Source: Brachycybe producta
Taxonomy: Eukaryota; Arthropoda; Diplopoda; Playtdesmida; Andrognathidae
Direction of reading: 5' to 3'
DNA length: 64,000 bases
Assembly (NCBI GenBank): GCA_036925085.1
Contig: JAUPFP010000023.1
Location: 3,434,278 to 3,498,277 of the forward strand
How positions within the stretch are numbered: position 1 is the first letter of the stretch; each line of letters opens with the position of its first letter. The position numbers were made by a program, and so were the translations under genes. The notes under the pieces were generated by a model. That model saw nothing but the letters and a program-made list of their open reading frames with translations. It was not told the origin of the DNA and did no database searches. Of this stretch, positions 33,509 through 45,274 are shown one piece after another.

Positions 33509-34362
33509 TCAGTTCTTTCCAGTAGAACCATAGCCATCAGTTCCTCGTTCAGTATCGTCCAGTGATGAAACTTCTTCGATTTCGGGATAACAAATGCGTT
33601 CACATATGATCTGAGCGATACGATCTCCTTTCTTCACTGAAATAAAATGACACAATAACTTTCAATTTAAAATCGAGGAGAAAAAAAAATGCAAAAGACA
33701 ATTTGGATGATGATAACCTTTGAACTCTTCGTTTGCAAAATTGAAAAGTATAACTCCAACGTTTCCACGGTAATCGTAATCAATAACTCCAGCTCCAACA
33801 TCAATGAAATGTTTGTGAGCTAATCCGGATCTTGGAGCTTTTTAATATAAAAATGGAACCAAAATTTAGACAAGAAATACGATTTTCAAGTGTCCTATAT
33901 CTGTTAGGACACCTGGATACTAATTGATAATACCGATCCTTCCATAGCAGCCTTCAGGTAAAGAAATCTGCAAATCGGTTAAACAAAGTTGTTTTTCCTT
34001 TGCTGGAATTGTATAATCGTAAGCACTGTGTACGTGAGGAAAAATAAGATACATTATCAGTTAAATACAGTACAATGACCATTGTTACGGTGTGATTGTT
34101 ACCTGCACAGATCGTATCCTGCTGCTAATTTTGACCCTCTAATTGGAGTGGAAGCATTTTTACTTAATTTAACGAACTGAAGAGTCATTTTACTACTGTA
34201 CTTTCGAGTAAAATCTAACAAAGTTGCGTCGCTAGACGGTAAGATATTAAAACGTGCGCCTGTAACAACGAAACTGAACAATGTCTTTGTGGATTTTGCC
34301 GCGTATTTCAGTTGTAACGAGTTTTCGCGGTTTCTAGTAAAAACGCGCCAAATTGACCACAT
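33509..34362 (-). CDS. DUT: Deoxyuridine 5'-triphosphate nucleotidohydrolase (complete, 4 exons)
   Basis: Hydrolyses dUTP to dUMP and pyrophosphate, keeping uracil out of DNA and supplying dUMP for thymidylate synthesis; acts as a trimer. Exons on the minus strand: 34103-34362, 33934-34025, 33718-33837, 33509-33636, all phases joining. The five dUTPase motifs occur in order: KLAAGYDL (1), GRIAPRSGLA (2), [17 protein letters not shown] (3), [11 protein letters not shown] (4), [10 protein letters not shown] (5). From ATG 34362 the product is 199 residues, with a basic leader [20 protein letters not shown] that looks like a mitochondrial presequence. From ATG 34188 ([10 protein letters not shown]) it is 141 residues, the usual core size. 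Two products, mitochondrial and nuclear, are therefore plausible, as in vertebrates. Confidence 0.95.
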
Positions 34363-35462
34363 GGCCACAGACAGCAGCGCCACCTACGTTACCTTCTGTA
34401 CTGTCGCTTACTTTCCTTGGACTCTTTAGTGAAATGTGAATTATTTTTGCGTAGTCTTACATTTAAATTACTTGTCGCTGATACTTATTTGCTAATGAAA
34501 CAGTTAAGTTACAACTTACAACAAGGAAATAACATGAAAATGTCTTGTCAAGACACACATTTTCTGTGGGGGAATAAAATAATAACGGAAATGACACGAG
34601 TATACTGATATACGGTTAGATTTTGAAGCTTGTATTTAAGAGCAAAATAAATGAGCTGGGTTAGACGTCTCTATCAGGTGCAATTTAACGGAAAGAATGA
34701 CATATTAGTACACCTATTTAGCACTTCATAAATGTGACGTATTGTGATTTTCAGTTCTTTTGAAAATTAAGGGGATTATTTTAAAATAAATATGTATAGA
34801 GGTAGTATAACCTCATGTTTGAGAAAAAATGTTGTGGATGAGTGAGTATTAATTATGTGTAGTTTTTCTTATATTTTTATTTCTTTTTATAATGACAATC
34901 TTTTATTTACTTTATAAGGCTACTCATTCACTGTTAGTGTATTCATTGAATTGTAGCATAATCAAGAAGAAATATTAACTGTAAGTAGTGGTGGCGCCAT
35001 CTATTGGCTTTACTTAGCTTTGCACGGAATGCTCTATATTCTATTCATAGCCTCCTATAATACTATATTATAATAATATAATAGGAGGCTATGATTCTAT
35101 AAGCAGAGTTCTTAGTTGAGCTACCTCTATATATTTATCTTGTTTGAAATTCCGTTATTAATCGATTTATCAATCGGTGTAACATTCAGTCTATATAATA
35201 ATAATATTGATGATGTCATAATGTTGGCTAAGTCGGTGAATAATGAAATGTGCTATTAAGTTGTTTTTTTTTCAGAGCGTTTCCGTTTTTTTAACTTCGA
35301 GTAATCTGAGTATGATCGAATTGCACATTAATTAATGATAGTAAAAACCTCTCCGATCTACTAAAAGTAAACGCTCATTATACAGAGCGCTCCGTGTGTT
35401 CTTTGTTGAATGTCGATCCCATAGAAAACTGCGTTATTTTACCCATTTCTATACGCAAAGAG
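34363..35462. other. Divergent intergenic region DUT/HARBI1-like
   Basis: About 1.1 kb, AT-rich, with a short stem-loop (35046-35093) and part of dispersed repeat D (gttgagctacctctatatat near 35112). No gene was supported; the 63-residue ORF at 34417-34608 has no similarity I recognise. Confidence 0.5.
35046..35093. repeat. Perfect-arm hairpin
   Basis: catagcctcctat and ataggaggctatg are inverted copies around an AT-only loop of about 22 bases. It could be the remnant of a small MITE. Confidence 0.7.
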
Positions 35463-37551
35463 ATGAAAAGAAAGCGAAACTGTAAGGACATGGAGCCGAG
35501 AAGGAATCTTGCAGCTGCGGTTGGAGCTTTAAATACGGTGCTGATGTCATTGGAGAAGTTAGAATCAGAGTGGGAAGAAGACGAAACGTTCGAATTACTT
35601 ACTTTGGGTGCATTTATTAACGGCGCCTTCGACGAAGAAGAACAGACGAACGGTGGAAATGGAGGAACAGACGAGAAGAAACCGACTCCGCAAGAATACG
35701 CCGAAGAAATCGTTCTTCTCTTTTCGGTAGACGACTTCAAGAAACAGTTCGGAGTTCATCAACGCACTTTCGAGATCTTAAGCCAACTTGTAGCACCTTA
35801 TACACAGAAGGCATCGACCAAAGTACCAGGAAGAGCTCAAATTCCAGCAGAAAAACAGTTACTTATTGCTCTTTGGTTGCTTGTCAATCAAGAATCTTTC
35901 AGGTAATTTGATTAATTGAAGTTAAATTCGGTGCTGTAATGGGTTATTTCAGGTCAAAGGTGATAGGTGATCCTTATTCACTGCACAGAACGTCTCGTAA
36001 AATGCAGAAATCTCTAAGGAAACTCAAGCAAAATACAAGAATTTTACAGTAAAATTGAAAGAAATCGTAAGTTGTAAGATTCTGTAGAAAACTTCGTTAA
36101 GGAGTGAGACGAAATTCATAAAACTTGTGAAAATACACCAATTTGCAAAATTTGTGACCAACAATTTGATGAAATTTCTATGAAATTAATGATTTTGGCA
36201 AATCCTCTCCGGTTTTTTTTTAGTCGCACCTGCAATTAGTCTGCAGCAAAAAGCAAGATGTTTGTGCAAGATCGCAAAAAATCTGGATCACAAATTCTCA
36301 ATGCAAAAATTCTATAGAAAATTACAAGAAGTCTGCAGTAAATTGAATATTTCTGCAGGAAAATGCAAGAAGTCTGGAGATCACAATGCAAGTATTATGT
36401 ATAAAAGTTCAAGAAATCTACAGAAAAATCAATATTTTTTTAATATTTATGCAAGAAATCTGTAGAAAAGTACAAGAAATCTGCGGAATAATCATTATTT
36501 TTTAATATTTATGCAAGAAATTTGTAGAAAAGTACAGTAAATCTGCAGAAAAAGAAATATTTGTTAATATTTATGCAGGAAAATGCAAGAAATCTGTAGG
36601 AGTATGTAAAAAAAACTGCTTGAAAAGTAACATTCTTCAAGATTTAAGAGGGTTCTGTAACGGTTGTCAAAATTAGACAATTTGTATTTTATGTCTTTCT
36701 AATATTCTCGTTCTCTTGTTTGGTTTTTTGATTGTAGAGACGTCGGCGTTCGTTTCTGTGTCTGTCGTAAGACTGCGTGGCAATGTCTACATCGCGTCGT
36801 AAGAGCTCTCGTAAAGATAAATCAAGAAAGGAGCGTCATTCAGTGGCCAAGTATAGAGAAGGCTCAAGAAGTGGTGGACGGTTTCCACAGTTTATCCGGT
36901 TTTCCGGGTGTTATGGGTGTCATAGACAGTACGCACATTCCGATCAAGGCGCCACCTATCAGTGCTGATCTTTATGCTAATCCTAAGGGTTTTCATTCGG
37001 TTATTCTTCAGGCTGTTTGTGACAGTCGTTCCTTATTCATCGATTGTTACATAGGCGAAGGTGGTTCGACCGAAGACGCTTGCGTTTTAAGCCGTTCTCC
37101 TCTTCAACAGATAATGAACTCTCCCGCACTATTTCCCAGTAACTGTCACTTGTTGGGCGAACCTTCGTATCCGATACAACCTCATCTTTTGACCGTCTAT
37201 TCCGCTACGGACGGTTGTAACCTGAACGAACGACAGAAACACTACAACGAATGTTTTACCAAGTGTCTCGACGTAGTCGGTCGTACTTTCGCCATCGTTA
37301 AGAGTAGGTTTCGTAGATTGAAACGCTTGGAGATGTCTAGAGTTGATATGATTCCAGAGACGATTATGGCGTGCTGCGTTCTGCATAACATTTGCATCCA
37401 GTTGGAAGACGTTCCGGACGAACCCGACGAAGAATTGCAACCGTTACGAGAGGAACGCGTCGCTACGACCGAAGTCGACGAATTGAAAGACGAGGCGATC
37501 GCAAAGAGGGAAGAGATAGCGAGTGCGCTGTATTTTGAGAACAAAAGGTAG
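35463..37551 (+). CDS. HARBI1-like Harbinger-derived protein with altered DDE residues (417 aa, 2 exons)
   Basis: Exons are 35463-35902 and 36738-37551 (phase 2 join, AG|A). ATG 35463 is the first in-frame; ATG 35490 has better context. The N terminus is charged and acidic, then a DNA-binding-like region (FGVHQRTFEILSQLV, DVGVRFCVCRKTAWQCLHR). The Harbinger nuclease-like domain (DDE_Tnp_4) follows: LSGFPGVMGVIDSTHIPIKAP (first Asp, D210), CDSRSLFIDCYIGEGGSTED, LLGEPSYP (usual LLGD Asp replaced by Glu288), VVGRTFAIVKSRFRRL (usual Glu replaced by Gly328) and ACCVLHNI. Family members normally keep the LLGD and V(I)E(R/K)TF residues. The reading frame is intact over both exons, so a domesticated, cleavage-deficient protein is inferred. 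No flanking TIRs were identified. Confidence 0.85.
36440..36620. repeat. Degenerate tandem repeat (about 62 bp) in the HARBI1-like intron
   Basis: aatatttatgcaagaaat recurs at about 36442, 36503 and 36566, with tctgtagaaaagtacaagaa between. Earlier parts of the intron (from about 35990) show related caagaaatct/ctgcagaaaa words. Confidence 0.6.
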
Positions 37552-38211
37552 TTAAAAGGTTGTTTTTTTAATCTTGGTTTTATCTTCTCTTTTCGAGCCG
37601 ATTGGTGAATTACGTTCAGAAAAACGTAATTAATATGTATTCGATAAATTTTCGTTGTGTCGATTGAAACAAATGTATTTAACTACATATAACTATATCA
37701 AACATGACATTAACAGGTAATTTTAAACGTGTGTCGTATAGCCGTGTTGTCGTAACATCCTGATTTAGTCATTTTTATAAGTAATTCAGATGAAATTATT
37801 CGATTTTCTTCTTCTTTTGTACATAAAACATTTTCATGTCCAATATTATCTTTAATAATAAACCTTCTTTAATCCAAAAAATTGAAAAATAAAATATACT
37901 GTCGCCTAAAAATGAAAATAATCTTGTGTGATTCAGTTATTCTTCTAGTTTTTAAAACACTTAAGTTTGTTCTTAGTGTTGCTTCGTTCTAATTTAACGT
38001 CAACTGAAATTAATTATGTTTTCCTCCCACCCTCCGCAGATTTAAAAAAAAATTTAACACCCAGCATTAGATAAAAAAAAAACATTTTCATTCAATTCAA
38101 TTTATTACTACTACTTCCGAAATCCAGAAACACAATGCAAAAAGAAAAGAATTAAACAATCGTTATTCAAATATCCCGTCAGCCAATAAAAACACGAAAC
38201 GAGAAACGGAA
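37552..38211. other. Convergent gap HARBI1-like/PRPF3
   Basis: Holds the 3' UTRs of both genes. An FB-1 fragment lies at about 37895-37990 (agttattcttctagtttttaa onward). No ORF of note. Confidence 0.6.
38101..38106 (-). promoter_or_regulatory. Candidate polyadenylation signal for PRPF3
   Basis: tttatt on the plus strand, aataaa on the gene strand, 106 bases beyond the PRPF3 stop. Confidence 0.45.
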
Positions 38212-41200
38212 TCACGTTTCTTCTGCTGCTTCGAGAATGGAACCGCTATAGGCCAAATCCCAGTATTGTTCAACTCCAGCTTTCTTGAAATGTTCTCTTG
38301 CTAAACTTTCCATTGGACAAACTTTGAATTTCACTTCACCGAAATTACGCCTTTTGCTTGTTCCCTAATAAACACACAAAAAGATGAAATGTTTCAAAAG
38401 TAGAACCTACTAAACAAACCTATCGAAATAATTTAAACGTACCTCCCAAACCAATACGCATTTATTTGGCATCTTTTCGTCACCTAAATTAAAAAAGATG
38501 AACAAATAAGAAATTTGACCATTTCTTTTCCTCCTCCTTCTTCGAAAAGCAGACACTAACTTTTCTGTATCTGATCTTCAGACCATTTAATCCTGTGAAG
38601 CATTAATCGTTTGAATTTCTTTTGCTGTTTTGGTCCTAGTTAAAAAGAAAAATGACAACAGATCGAAAGTTACGATCTCTTCTTTGTCACGAGTTCTAAA
38701 ACGTAGGATGTGATCACGGACCTCCTTCGACGATAATGACGTTGCAATCTCTGTAAAGCATCACGGATCCGGTCATGAACAACTGATTCGCATTCGTCTC
38801 GACTTTGAATTTCTTTGCCGGATTCGTAAGATCACGAACTCTGTAGACGGCGACGTGAACACCCAGATTTGTATCTTCCTTTATCTTTCTAATCTTTTTG
38901 TCTCTCCTCTGGTCCGCCGTTAGTTTTCTGGCGGCATTTGCCTCCTCGTGAGCCTTCTGTCTCTTTAACATCTGGGCTCGTACGTGAGCTTCGATCTTCG
39001 TCGGATCTTGAACGGCTTCAGTTCCCAGCACTCTCATTAGATTTGCCATTCTCACTTTGAAGATAAAAAACCAATTCCGTTAAGCTGGTTTTAAAGTGTA
39101 ACTGAACGTCCCTCGAACTCTAGTTATACTGCCTTTCAGAAACAGAATTAAGAGAAACTTGACAACGTTTGTTTTGAAAAAGATATACAAATGAAAATAC
39201 TATTAAGTGATTCAGCTACCGTTCTTCTGAAACACAGAATAACCACAGAGTTCGGAAATCGGCTGTTTGTAAAACATTTTGAGAATAATTTTGAAAGATT
39301 TGTGTTTCTAGTCGAAGTGAGACCTTTTGCTTCGGGTGGTGGTTCTAAACCGAGTCTTATCTTCTCTTGTTTGTCTTTCCACGCCTCCCTTCGATTTTGT
39401 CTTCGTAATTTCTTCCGTTCTTTCTTGGTTAAGTAAACTGGCAGGAATTCCGGCTTCGTAGAATCCGCTAAAACGATGACAAATGGGTAAAATTTACATT
39501 TTATTGTGAAATAAACTTTTGAATTTTTTCTAAAAGAATTACTTGGTGCTTTCATTTGTGTCGGATGTTCGATCAGAGTAGTTATGCCTTCAAACTTTTT
39601 TTCTTTCGGGATGCTCCTTTCGGCGACGATCTCGTAACTGAAAGTTTCAAAAGGTTATGTGGTGATCAGACGAGAACCGATCCAACGTTCACAAATTCAA
39701 CGTGGTCGACGACGATCTCGTCATACTTATCGTTATCCAGTATGACCGAATCCCACCATTCGACATCTGGTATTTCATCTTCTTTCTGTTGAGAAATGAA
39801 TTTTATAAAGAGTTCCGATGATCTTTCGATCAGTATTTTGCAGTGTTGGGACTAATTACTTTTCAAAGTAATTAATTACAAATCATCAGTGAAAAAATAA
39901 TTACAATTATTGCTTCTTCTGAAAATAAATACAATTTCGTTTTACAAATGAGCCCGTATAACAATAATTAGGAATAGACCAAATTCCGAGTAGTTTACGA
40001 ACGAAACTAGTTTAAAATACAAAAGAAACTTGAAAAGTAATTACATTTTTAATTAGAAAAGGTAATTAATTAGAAAGGTTCAAAAGTAATGAGCGAATTA
40101 CTAATTGCAAGAAAAACTTAATTACAGTAATTCATTACTTTTGGCAAATTATTTCCCAACACTGCTAATATTTTATGCGATCGGTACCAGTTCTCTTTTA
40201 GGAGCAATCAATGCTAGTTTGGTAGCCGACGTAATGCCGGTCTTTTTGGCCGCTTGAGCAATCTCTTGCTGAAGTTTCTCGAGCTGTGCTTTAGTTCTTA
40301 TGCGCTGTGCCAGCTGCTCGAACTTTCCCTTCTCGTGGAATTTGAAAGATCGTTTCGTACGTTGAGAAGCTTTGATGTTTACTCTCATATCGAAGAACTT
40401 GTTCTCGATAATTTCTTCTTGAACTTTGTCTTGGCTTATCTTGAACTGTTCACGCTTTTTAGCTCGAATGTTCGCCTTTTAAATGAGAGAATTGAAAGTT
40501 TGAGAGAAAAAAAAGATTTTTTTTTCCTGATATCAAGAGTTCTTTGTTACTTTAAGTGTCGGCATACGTTGCGTCAGTTGAACCTCTTTGCCGGTAACAT
40601 CAACCGTCCGTCCTTCGGCATCGAGAATGAGTGGAGTCGGTCTTAAGAATGAAATAAACACGATACAATCGGACAGTCAATCTCTTATGCATTAAAAAAT
40701 TTAGCATTCACTCACTTCGAAGGCCCAGTTGGACTGGTTTTTCTGTAAGAGAAAAATAAAAATTTCATAAGCTTTTTTTCCAGATATGTGATGGATTTAA
40801 ATCTCGAGAGAACGCTTACAGATCACCGATCTTTTGCATTGGCATCTGTTGCGACACTGGAGGTACGAAAACAGTTGGAGTGAATGTAGAACCTAAAAGA
40901 CCTGGTCGTGCCGACAACCGTGCTTGAATCTGAGCTTGAAGATCGGCAATCTTGTGCTGTTTACTGACGTCATCGTTGCGTGAAATAACTGCTGGCATTG
41001 TAACAGCGACGACCGGATTCTGAACTGCTGATCCCAACTTATTATCAAATTTAACTTGATTTAAAGCTTTCTTTCGTTCTTCAATCATTCGTTGAGCGTT
41101 TGCCATCATCTCTTTGATCTGCAACGCGATAATATTCGTAATAAGCGACCATAAAGTCAAAATTCAGATCCAGTCTTAAACCTGTAACGCTGTGAGTTGT

Positions 41201-41628
41201 CCTGGACTTGGTTGCATCGGTGGTGGTATTGGTAAAACATCCATATCGGAAGAATCGAACTTCTTGGACCGTTTCGAATCGAAGCCATCACCGTTTCCCT
41301 CGTCCACATTCCGCTTCTTCGGCTTTCCCTTTACTTTGAGGTCTTCCAACGTCTCGAATAACTTATCCGCTAGTCTCGAGGCCTTTGTATCATCCAGTAG
41401 TGATGCCAATTTATCTGCAAACCAATTACGAAATATGAATTATAGCCTCTCGTTATGAGATCGAAGCCCGTGATTTTCGATACCCCTCGTTTTCTTTCTG
41501 TCGTAACCACACGATAAACAATTGACAGCAGCGGTGACCAATGCCGGTTCGCTGAAACCCAGAAATTTCTGCACAGTTCTGTCTATCCATGGTTTTAATT
41601 CATCCAGATCCTTTTTAGTAATGGACAT
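38212..41628 (-). CDS. PRPF3: U4/U6 small nuclear ribonucleoprotein Prp3 (complete, 13 exons, 660 aa)
   Basis: Core protein of the U4/U6 and U4/U6.U5 snRNPs; works in the nucleus with PRPF4 and PRPF31 in spliceosome assembly. Exons on the minus strand: 41484-41628, 41182-41414, 40820-41118, 40716-40742, 40551-40641, 40188-40475, 39727-39785, 39543-39637, 39324-39467, 38722-39054, 38561-38635, 38443-38483, 38212-38364, all phases joining. The start is ATG 41628 ([14 protein letters not shown]). Domains: an N-terminal PWI-like helical domain (residues about 1-85), a Pro/Gln-rich linker, the PRP3 core ([73 protein letters not shown]) and a C-terminal DUF1115-type domain ([34 protein letters not shown]). 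Human PRPF3 is 683 residues. Exon 4 is only 27 nt. Confidence 0.96.
39085..39250. mobile_element. Foldback element FB-1 fragment in a PRPF3 intron
   Basis: Carries the outer FB-1 sequence (ggttttaaagtgtaactgaa and ctctagttatactgcctttc then agaattaagagaaacttga) and an inverted ttcagctaccgttcttctga end. The middle has been deleted. Confidence 0.6.
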
Positions 41629-43424
41629 TATTCGCTATCTAAAACGACACAATTCAGACAATATGATTATTAAAACAAAAGCATACATTTTTATTTTCAT
41701 ATTTTATGAGTTTTACCTTAATATTTGTAGATTTACCTGCAGTAAAACGGCAATATTTAAAATATTTATGTAAAGTTTTGTCCATAAAACGTAAAGAAAA
41801 CGTTTTTTTAATCAGTGGTACCACTATCATAGGGAATTATTTGTCTAACTTCAGGAATAGGCGATCTGTAGCCTGGTTACTTTGTGGCGCGAAAAATAAA
41901 CGAATTACGCATGTGCAAGTAAACTGGGATAGTATTTTACTTAAATGACACAATTGAGTCGTTGTATGTTAATGTTTTGAAGTACTAAAAGACACTGTTT
42001 AGATGTGACTTTTTGTAACCAATATGGCGTCATATTTCTTTTAAAGTCAATGTAAATGACGCCATATATGTATACACAGCACTTGACTCACATATTTGAC
42101 GGCATCGCCTTTTTTTTTACCTTTGAACTTAATTGTTTCTAGTTATTTTAGGCTTGTTCACTTGAGTTGTCAGTCGGCATCTGTTTGCAATGGTGAATTG
42201 TGTAGGTGTAAACTCGAATTATATGCATAGAAGAAAGTGCAAAGAAGTATATTTTTGAGTGTTATTTCTTTGTTAGTGAGTTAATCGTGTCAACGGTACT
42301 CTTTGTGCGGGGGGGGGGGGAGGGGGGTTGGGCGGCGGCGGGTTGCATTAAATTTCTGCTTTCGTGCACTGTTTCAGGTAATTTCGTAATTTTTTTTAAA
42401 TATTTTTGATGATTTAATTAGAACTTGACCATATTTAGCATAAATAACAGATTAGGTAATGATTGAAATTTACTGAAGCCAATTTTTGGTAAGAGGGGTT
42501 GTATTAAAATGGCTTTTTAATATTTTATGTTGTCGAAGACTCCATCTTAGTTATCCCTTTGTATTAATTTCTATGGGAAGACTTTATGCTTCCTAATTTA
42601 TCCCACCTTTCTACGACTAATGCCCTCATAACGTTTCCAATGCGTTGCGCGGTTTTGTTGTCGATTTTATTTTCATTTTGGCATCCAGAAGATGGCGCTG
42701 CTGTAACTATCACCTTCTCTTTAGTAGGAGAAGGAATCCTTCACCTTGACCGTAAAATCCTAATAAACATCTGATGGCTGAATTATTGTTATTCAAGTGT
42801 CAATTTTCACGTTTTATTGTTACATTTAGTACAAATTAGGCTAATGATTTTCAGCTTTAATTTTATTGTTATTTGTTGACTAATATTAATTTTATTTAAA
42901 GCGAGAGAGGGGAATTTTACGAAGGTTATGAAATTTTATGTCAAAATGTTTTTAGTGTGGTGCTATGTTGAAAAACCTTGCGTTTGCGCTTGCGTAAATA
43001 TTACGTTATATTAATAAAGATTCAAAGGGATTCAATTGTTTTCAATGTAGTAAACTTGACTTTTCATTTGATTAAAAAAAAAATTTTCGTAACCTATTGT
43101 TTTATTAATGATTGACAACATAATCAGATGGTTGCTTCAGAAACTTATTTTATTATTTGTTGCATTTTTTTTTTCTTCTTCTAAGATGTTTGAAAGAAAG
43201 ACAGAAAAAAAAGCTGTTTCTTCTTATGTAATTTGCTTTTAAATTGCAACTTAGTTCCGTTAGAACTTCAATTAAAACACTTTAAATGCTTTGGTTCAAA
43301 AGAAGTAGACAACCTTTTAATAAAAAAAAAATCTAAAATATCAAAGTGTGGAAACAAGATAAATTATTATACAGAGGTAAATCAACTAACAGATTTTCAT
43401 ATGAAGCATTTAGTGTCGTAATTG

Positions 43425-43680
43425 AGTGTTGCCAATAGATGGCGCAAACTGTACTTAGTACTTCAGTTACTATACGATTACAGGGCGTACGAGATTCTCC
43501 TCCGATGTCGGCCCCCCTTGGAAATAGCTTGCCATACCGTAGGACATTCACCCTCTTAGCCATCCTCCTTCGTAAGATGGCTTCCTTTTAGCTTTAAAAA
43601 AGCAGACGGTTCTTCACTCGCTTTTGGCGGTTTTTTTCTAACATGGAGTTGCTTTACCTTTATATCTTGTGTGTAAAACA
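43425..43680. repeat. Dispersed repeat family D, second copy
   Basis: Matches 31120-31510: ccaatagatggcgcaaactg, tacttag, ttgccataccgta, aagatggcttccttttagct and ttcactcgcttttggcggtt. It has diverged by many substitutions and small gaps. Confidence 0.6.
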
Positions 43681-43811
43681 TTTCAGCCACACTATAATGC
43701 AATAATAATATTACCCAATTTTTACACCGAACACTTACATGTTAGTTTTTTTTTTTTCGTATAATCTTTCACATGAGATGAAACATTCTGTAATTTGAAG
43801 CTTGTGATGTC

Positions 43812-44055
43812 AGCTAAGGGCTGCTTCACACGAGACGCTGCGTTTTTATCGCCACATGTCATGCAGTGGTAGAACGCGGCATGGTGCACACGGACTATTT
43901 AAACAATAAAATACTGTCAGTGCATTGCACTGGAATGACGTTGATAAACATCGTCCAACAGGTGGTGGTCGCGCCACTTGTGGTTGTACTCTAGCAATCA
44001 TCGCCACCCTGATGCTAAAATAACTGGTGGTGGTTTTGTCTCGTGTGAACATCTC
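43812..44055. mobile_element. Inverted-repeat MITE with TTCACACGAGAC ends, copy 1
   Basis: The left end is ggctgcttcacacgagacgc; the right end, read inverted, is gatgttcacacgagacaaaa. Sub-terminal cgccac/gtggtgg words are shared with the next copy. Confidence 0.55.
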
Positions 44056-44294
44056 CATAGTCATCAATGGTCTGTCTGCTAATAACGGGGGTCTAAAGAT
44101 GGAAAATCCAACAATAACAACAACAAAAATTAGTTGTCATGTAGATTTATGCAGCAATGTGCATTGTGTGGGTGTTTTAGGTTGTAAAAACCGCACATTC
44201 TTTTATTATCAATTTTATCTGGTATTGTCCTGTTCAGAAAGTCGAAAACGAAAAGTCGGCGCAAAATAATAGCTTATGAGAACTTCATCTCATA

Positions 44295-44600
44295 AAGCCG
44301 CTTTCACACGGAACACTTTTGTGTCGTCGCCACAAAAAAGTGTTCGTTTTTAGCTGACCGTTGGTTCCACACGAGACAAGAGACACCAGTGATGAGTGTT
44401 CGAGTTCAAACACAAGTGGCAAAGTCACCATCCACTTGTTTGTCAATGGTGGTAAAGGTCATTCTAGTAGAATGCACTGAGTCACTGCCACTGACAGCTA
44501 CCAGTTGTTTTCAACGGCGGTCTGTGTGAAGCACGCCACGTTTACCAATGGATGGTGACACTAAGTGGCGAAACAAAGTGTCTCGTGTGAAGCCAGCTAT
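44295..44600. mobile_element. Inverted-repeat MITE with TTCACACGAGAC ends, copy 2
   Basis: The left end gccgctttcacacggaacac then ttttgtgtcg pairs with the inverted right end agctggcttcacacgagaca then ctttgttt. The interior shares gtggcgac/cgccac words with copy 1. Confidence 0.6.
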
Positions 44601-45274
44601 AAAAACCTCGACGACAAAATAATGAAAAGTAATTGTTGTAAAACAGTATTTCCTGTGAGTTGGAGCAAAACTTAGCTTAAAGTAAAAAAAAAATCGCAAA
44701 AATTGGTGTATTTTCTTGTATTTCGAAAAACAATATACAAATTTTATTAACAATTTAGAAGGTAAAAACATCTACATTTTATTTTAGTTGTTTTTTTCTA
44801 GACATTTATTTAAAATGTTCTGCTTGAAATACAGTCAAATTTCAGGTGCAATCTACTTTTTTGTTAAAATCATCATTTGTGTAACAATACTTCTGATTAT
44901 TACTATTAAAAGTAACTAAAAAAAAGAAAGGTGCCATTTTTAATGGAGTTCATTAATTATGAATATATATAGTTTTCCTTGTTTGTTTGTAAGTGTGGTT
45001 TGTTACTTGGTCTGATGTCATAAAAGGGCAGAGGAAAAGAAATTCTAATGCAGGGCACAATTGCCTGTGAATTTTGCTCCCGTCATTTATGACGGGTTGC
45101 CCCACTAGTGTTGTACTAATCCTGATATTGGTGAATATTTGAATAGCCCATTTTATATTGCTGCGCCTGTCTTTCACTATTTAAATTTAAGAAGCGTAGA
45201 AATGATTACTTTAATTAAGTAAAACATAACCTAAACTGTCCTAGGACTAGGGCTCTAAAGCCTAGTACACACTT

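Noticed and set aside
35378-35740. 120-residue minus-strand ORF
   Set aside because: Antisense shadow of exon 1 of the HARBI1-like gene.
40254-40646. 130-residue plus-strand ORF
   Set aside because: Antisense of PRPF3 exons 5-6, whose minus-strand reading is unmistakable.
44027-44269. Possible THAP zinc-finger start (HCVGVLGCKNR)
   Set aside because: Spacing between the two Cys is five rather than the usual two to four, no downstream C2CH or AVPTIF-like motif is seen, and the region lies between two MITEs.
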